A stretch of 24,428 nt of DNA from Syntrophaceae bacterium UBA4059. GTDB lineage: Bacteria > Desulfobacterota > Syntrophia > Syntrophales > Smithellaceae. The stretch is from assembly GCA_002382045.1 (NCBI GenBank), contig DFZJ01000068.1:1-24428 (forward strand), written 5' to 3'. The notes beneath the pieces are model-generated. The model had not been told where the DNA came from. It was given only the letters and a program-made list of their open reading frames with translations, and made no database searches. Position numbers and translations under genes: made by a program. Shown piece after piece: positions 23,812 to 24,428 of this stretch (position 1 is its first letter; each line of letters begins with the position of its first letter).

Positions 23812-23818
23812 GAATAAA

Positions 23819-23856
23819 ATATGGGAAAAAGAGACGGCCGCCTCCTTTCCCCATAT
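23819..23856 (-). terminator. Hairpin after the AlbA/RecG-like gene
   Basis: ATATGGG at the left and CCCATAT at the right bracket an imperfect purine/pyrimidine stem with GGCGGCC at the tip. It lies 10 bp past the stop codon of the rightmost gene. On the minus strand it is followed by TTTTATTC, so a rho-independent terminator is plausible. Confidence 0.5.
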
Positions 23857-23866
23857 CTATAATTTT

Positions 23867-24428
23867 TTATTCAGATGTATCTTGACTATTAATTGATTTC
23901 CTTTTGGCTCCCCTCATCCCGGCCAGAAGTTGCCGACCCTTGTCGGTAAGACGGTATTTTTGCAGACGGCTGATGGGTTTATCGGGAATGGTATATTCCA
24001 TTAGATTTTCATCCATCAGTCTCTTTATGTCCCTTTTCAAATATCCTGTTTTAGATTTAAGCCCAAGTGCTGACAACATTTCACTTGCCGATGCCTCTGA
24101 CCGCGACAGGATAATAAGTATTCTTTCTGACTGGGCCTTCGACTGGGCCCCAACTTGGACCTTTTCCTGAGATTTGTCTGCTTTTATGAAATGGACCGAT
24201 AATCCGCCGAACTCCTCTCTGAATTCCGGCTCGGGCAATCCGGCCTTTTTGCATTCGTCAATAATCTTGACCGTGCCGTGGCCCCAGGCTTCAATCATGC
24301 CCGCTTTGAAAAAAACGTCGGCCAACAGCTCATTGCGCGGCTTGGACAGATGCCATTTCTTTAAATCCGCAACAACGATGCCGGGAGGCAGTCCGCCTTC
24401 ATTCGGAAATCGAACATTCTGTAAACCA
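23867..24428 (-). CDS. C-terminal part of AlbA/RecG-like (HATPase_c_4) regulator, runs off edge
   Basis: The frame is open to the right edge, so the 5' part lies outside. The first visible residues, NEGGLPPGIVVADLKKWHLS, then RNELLADVFFKAGMIEAWGHGTVKI and KKAGLPEPEF, are the signature of the ATP-binding C-terminal domain of AlbA_2/RecG-related regulators. A linker of about 25 residues leads to a winged-helix-like region (SERILIILSRSEASASEMLSAL ... YRLTDKGRQLL). A TTG at 24325 could be mistaken for a start, but homology clearly continues upstream. Such genes often accompany type I restriction-modification loci, which fits hsdM next to it. Role probably DNA-binding regulation. Confidence 0.85.
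   Translation of the reverse strand, partial: GLQNVRFPNEGGLPPGIVVADLKKWHLSKPRNELLADVFFKAGMIEAWGHGTVKIIDECKKAGLPEPEFREEFGGLSVHFIKADKSQEKVQVGAQSKAQSERILIILSRSEASASEMLSALGLKSKTGYLKRDIKRLMDENLMEYTIPDKPISRLQKYRLTDKGRQLLAGMRGAKRKSINSQDTSE

Noticed and set aside
1..24428. CRISPR arrays, tRNA or rRNA genes, prophage or integrase genes
   Set aside because: None seen by eye on either strand; I could not run a tRNA or CRISPR finder.

Overview
The window looks like chromosomal DNA of a Gram-negative bacterium. The best guess is a Desulfobacterota (delta-proteobacterial), Syntrophus/Smithella-like anaerobe. This is an inference from gene content: a PFKFB-type kinase/phosphatase, a PurS-PurL fusion, a WD40-caspase protein, several toxin-antitoxin modules, and REP/RAYT-type repeats. 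No rRNA gene or other phylogenetic marker is present to prove it. Signal peptides, AGGAGG ribosome binding sites and sigma70-type promoters (several with exact 17-bp spacers) are easy to see.

Layout, left to right. 1-1106: a small two-helix membrane protein, a REP-like hairpin and a HAD phosphatase. 1275-6903: two large convergent genes. One is a 577-aa protein that I read as a tandem duplication of a divergent protein-kinase-like fold. The other is a secreted PDZ / 14x WD40 / caspase-like (C14) protein. 7176-9773: a cupin plus an uncharacterised 255-aa protein in one operon, then two single-gene units for small exported proteins (YtfJ-like and DUF2147). 9798-14666: a bifunctional 6-phosphofructo-2-kinase/fructose-2,6-bisphosphatase homologue, divergent from a gap-pgk-tpiA-flavodoxin operon with a near-consensus promoter. 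14730-16093: a Phd/RelE-type toxin-antitoxin pair and two small exported proteins, one of the Rap1a/Tai family. 16090-19910: purL (with two PurS-like units fused at its N-terminus) and purQ in one operon, which carry out the FGAM synthase step of purine synthesis.

20004-24428 is an accessory, partly decayed region, all on the minus strand. It holds an unknown 179-aa gene that starts in the stop codon of a truncated ParE/RelE toxin remnant, a VapBC module, a truncated REP-associated tyrosine transposase (RAYT), its probable REP repeats, a RhuM-like gene that ends inside those repeats, an hsdM methyltransferase without hsdS or hsdR in the window, and the C-terminal part of an AlbA/RecG-like ATPase-regulator gene that runs off the right edge.

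How genes work together: gap, pgk and tpiA form a glycolytic/gluconeogenic block. The neighbouring PFKFB homologue could make or remove a sugar-bisphosphate signal for the same pathway. PurL and PurQ form one enzyme. The two toxin-antitoxin pairs are self-contained. The right-hand end appears to be a type I restriction-modification locus eroded by repeat/transposase-associated rearrangement. The most novel-looking items are the tandem kinase-like protein, the PDZ-WD40-caspase protein and the PFKFB gene beside the glycolytic operon.
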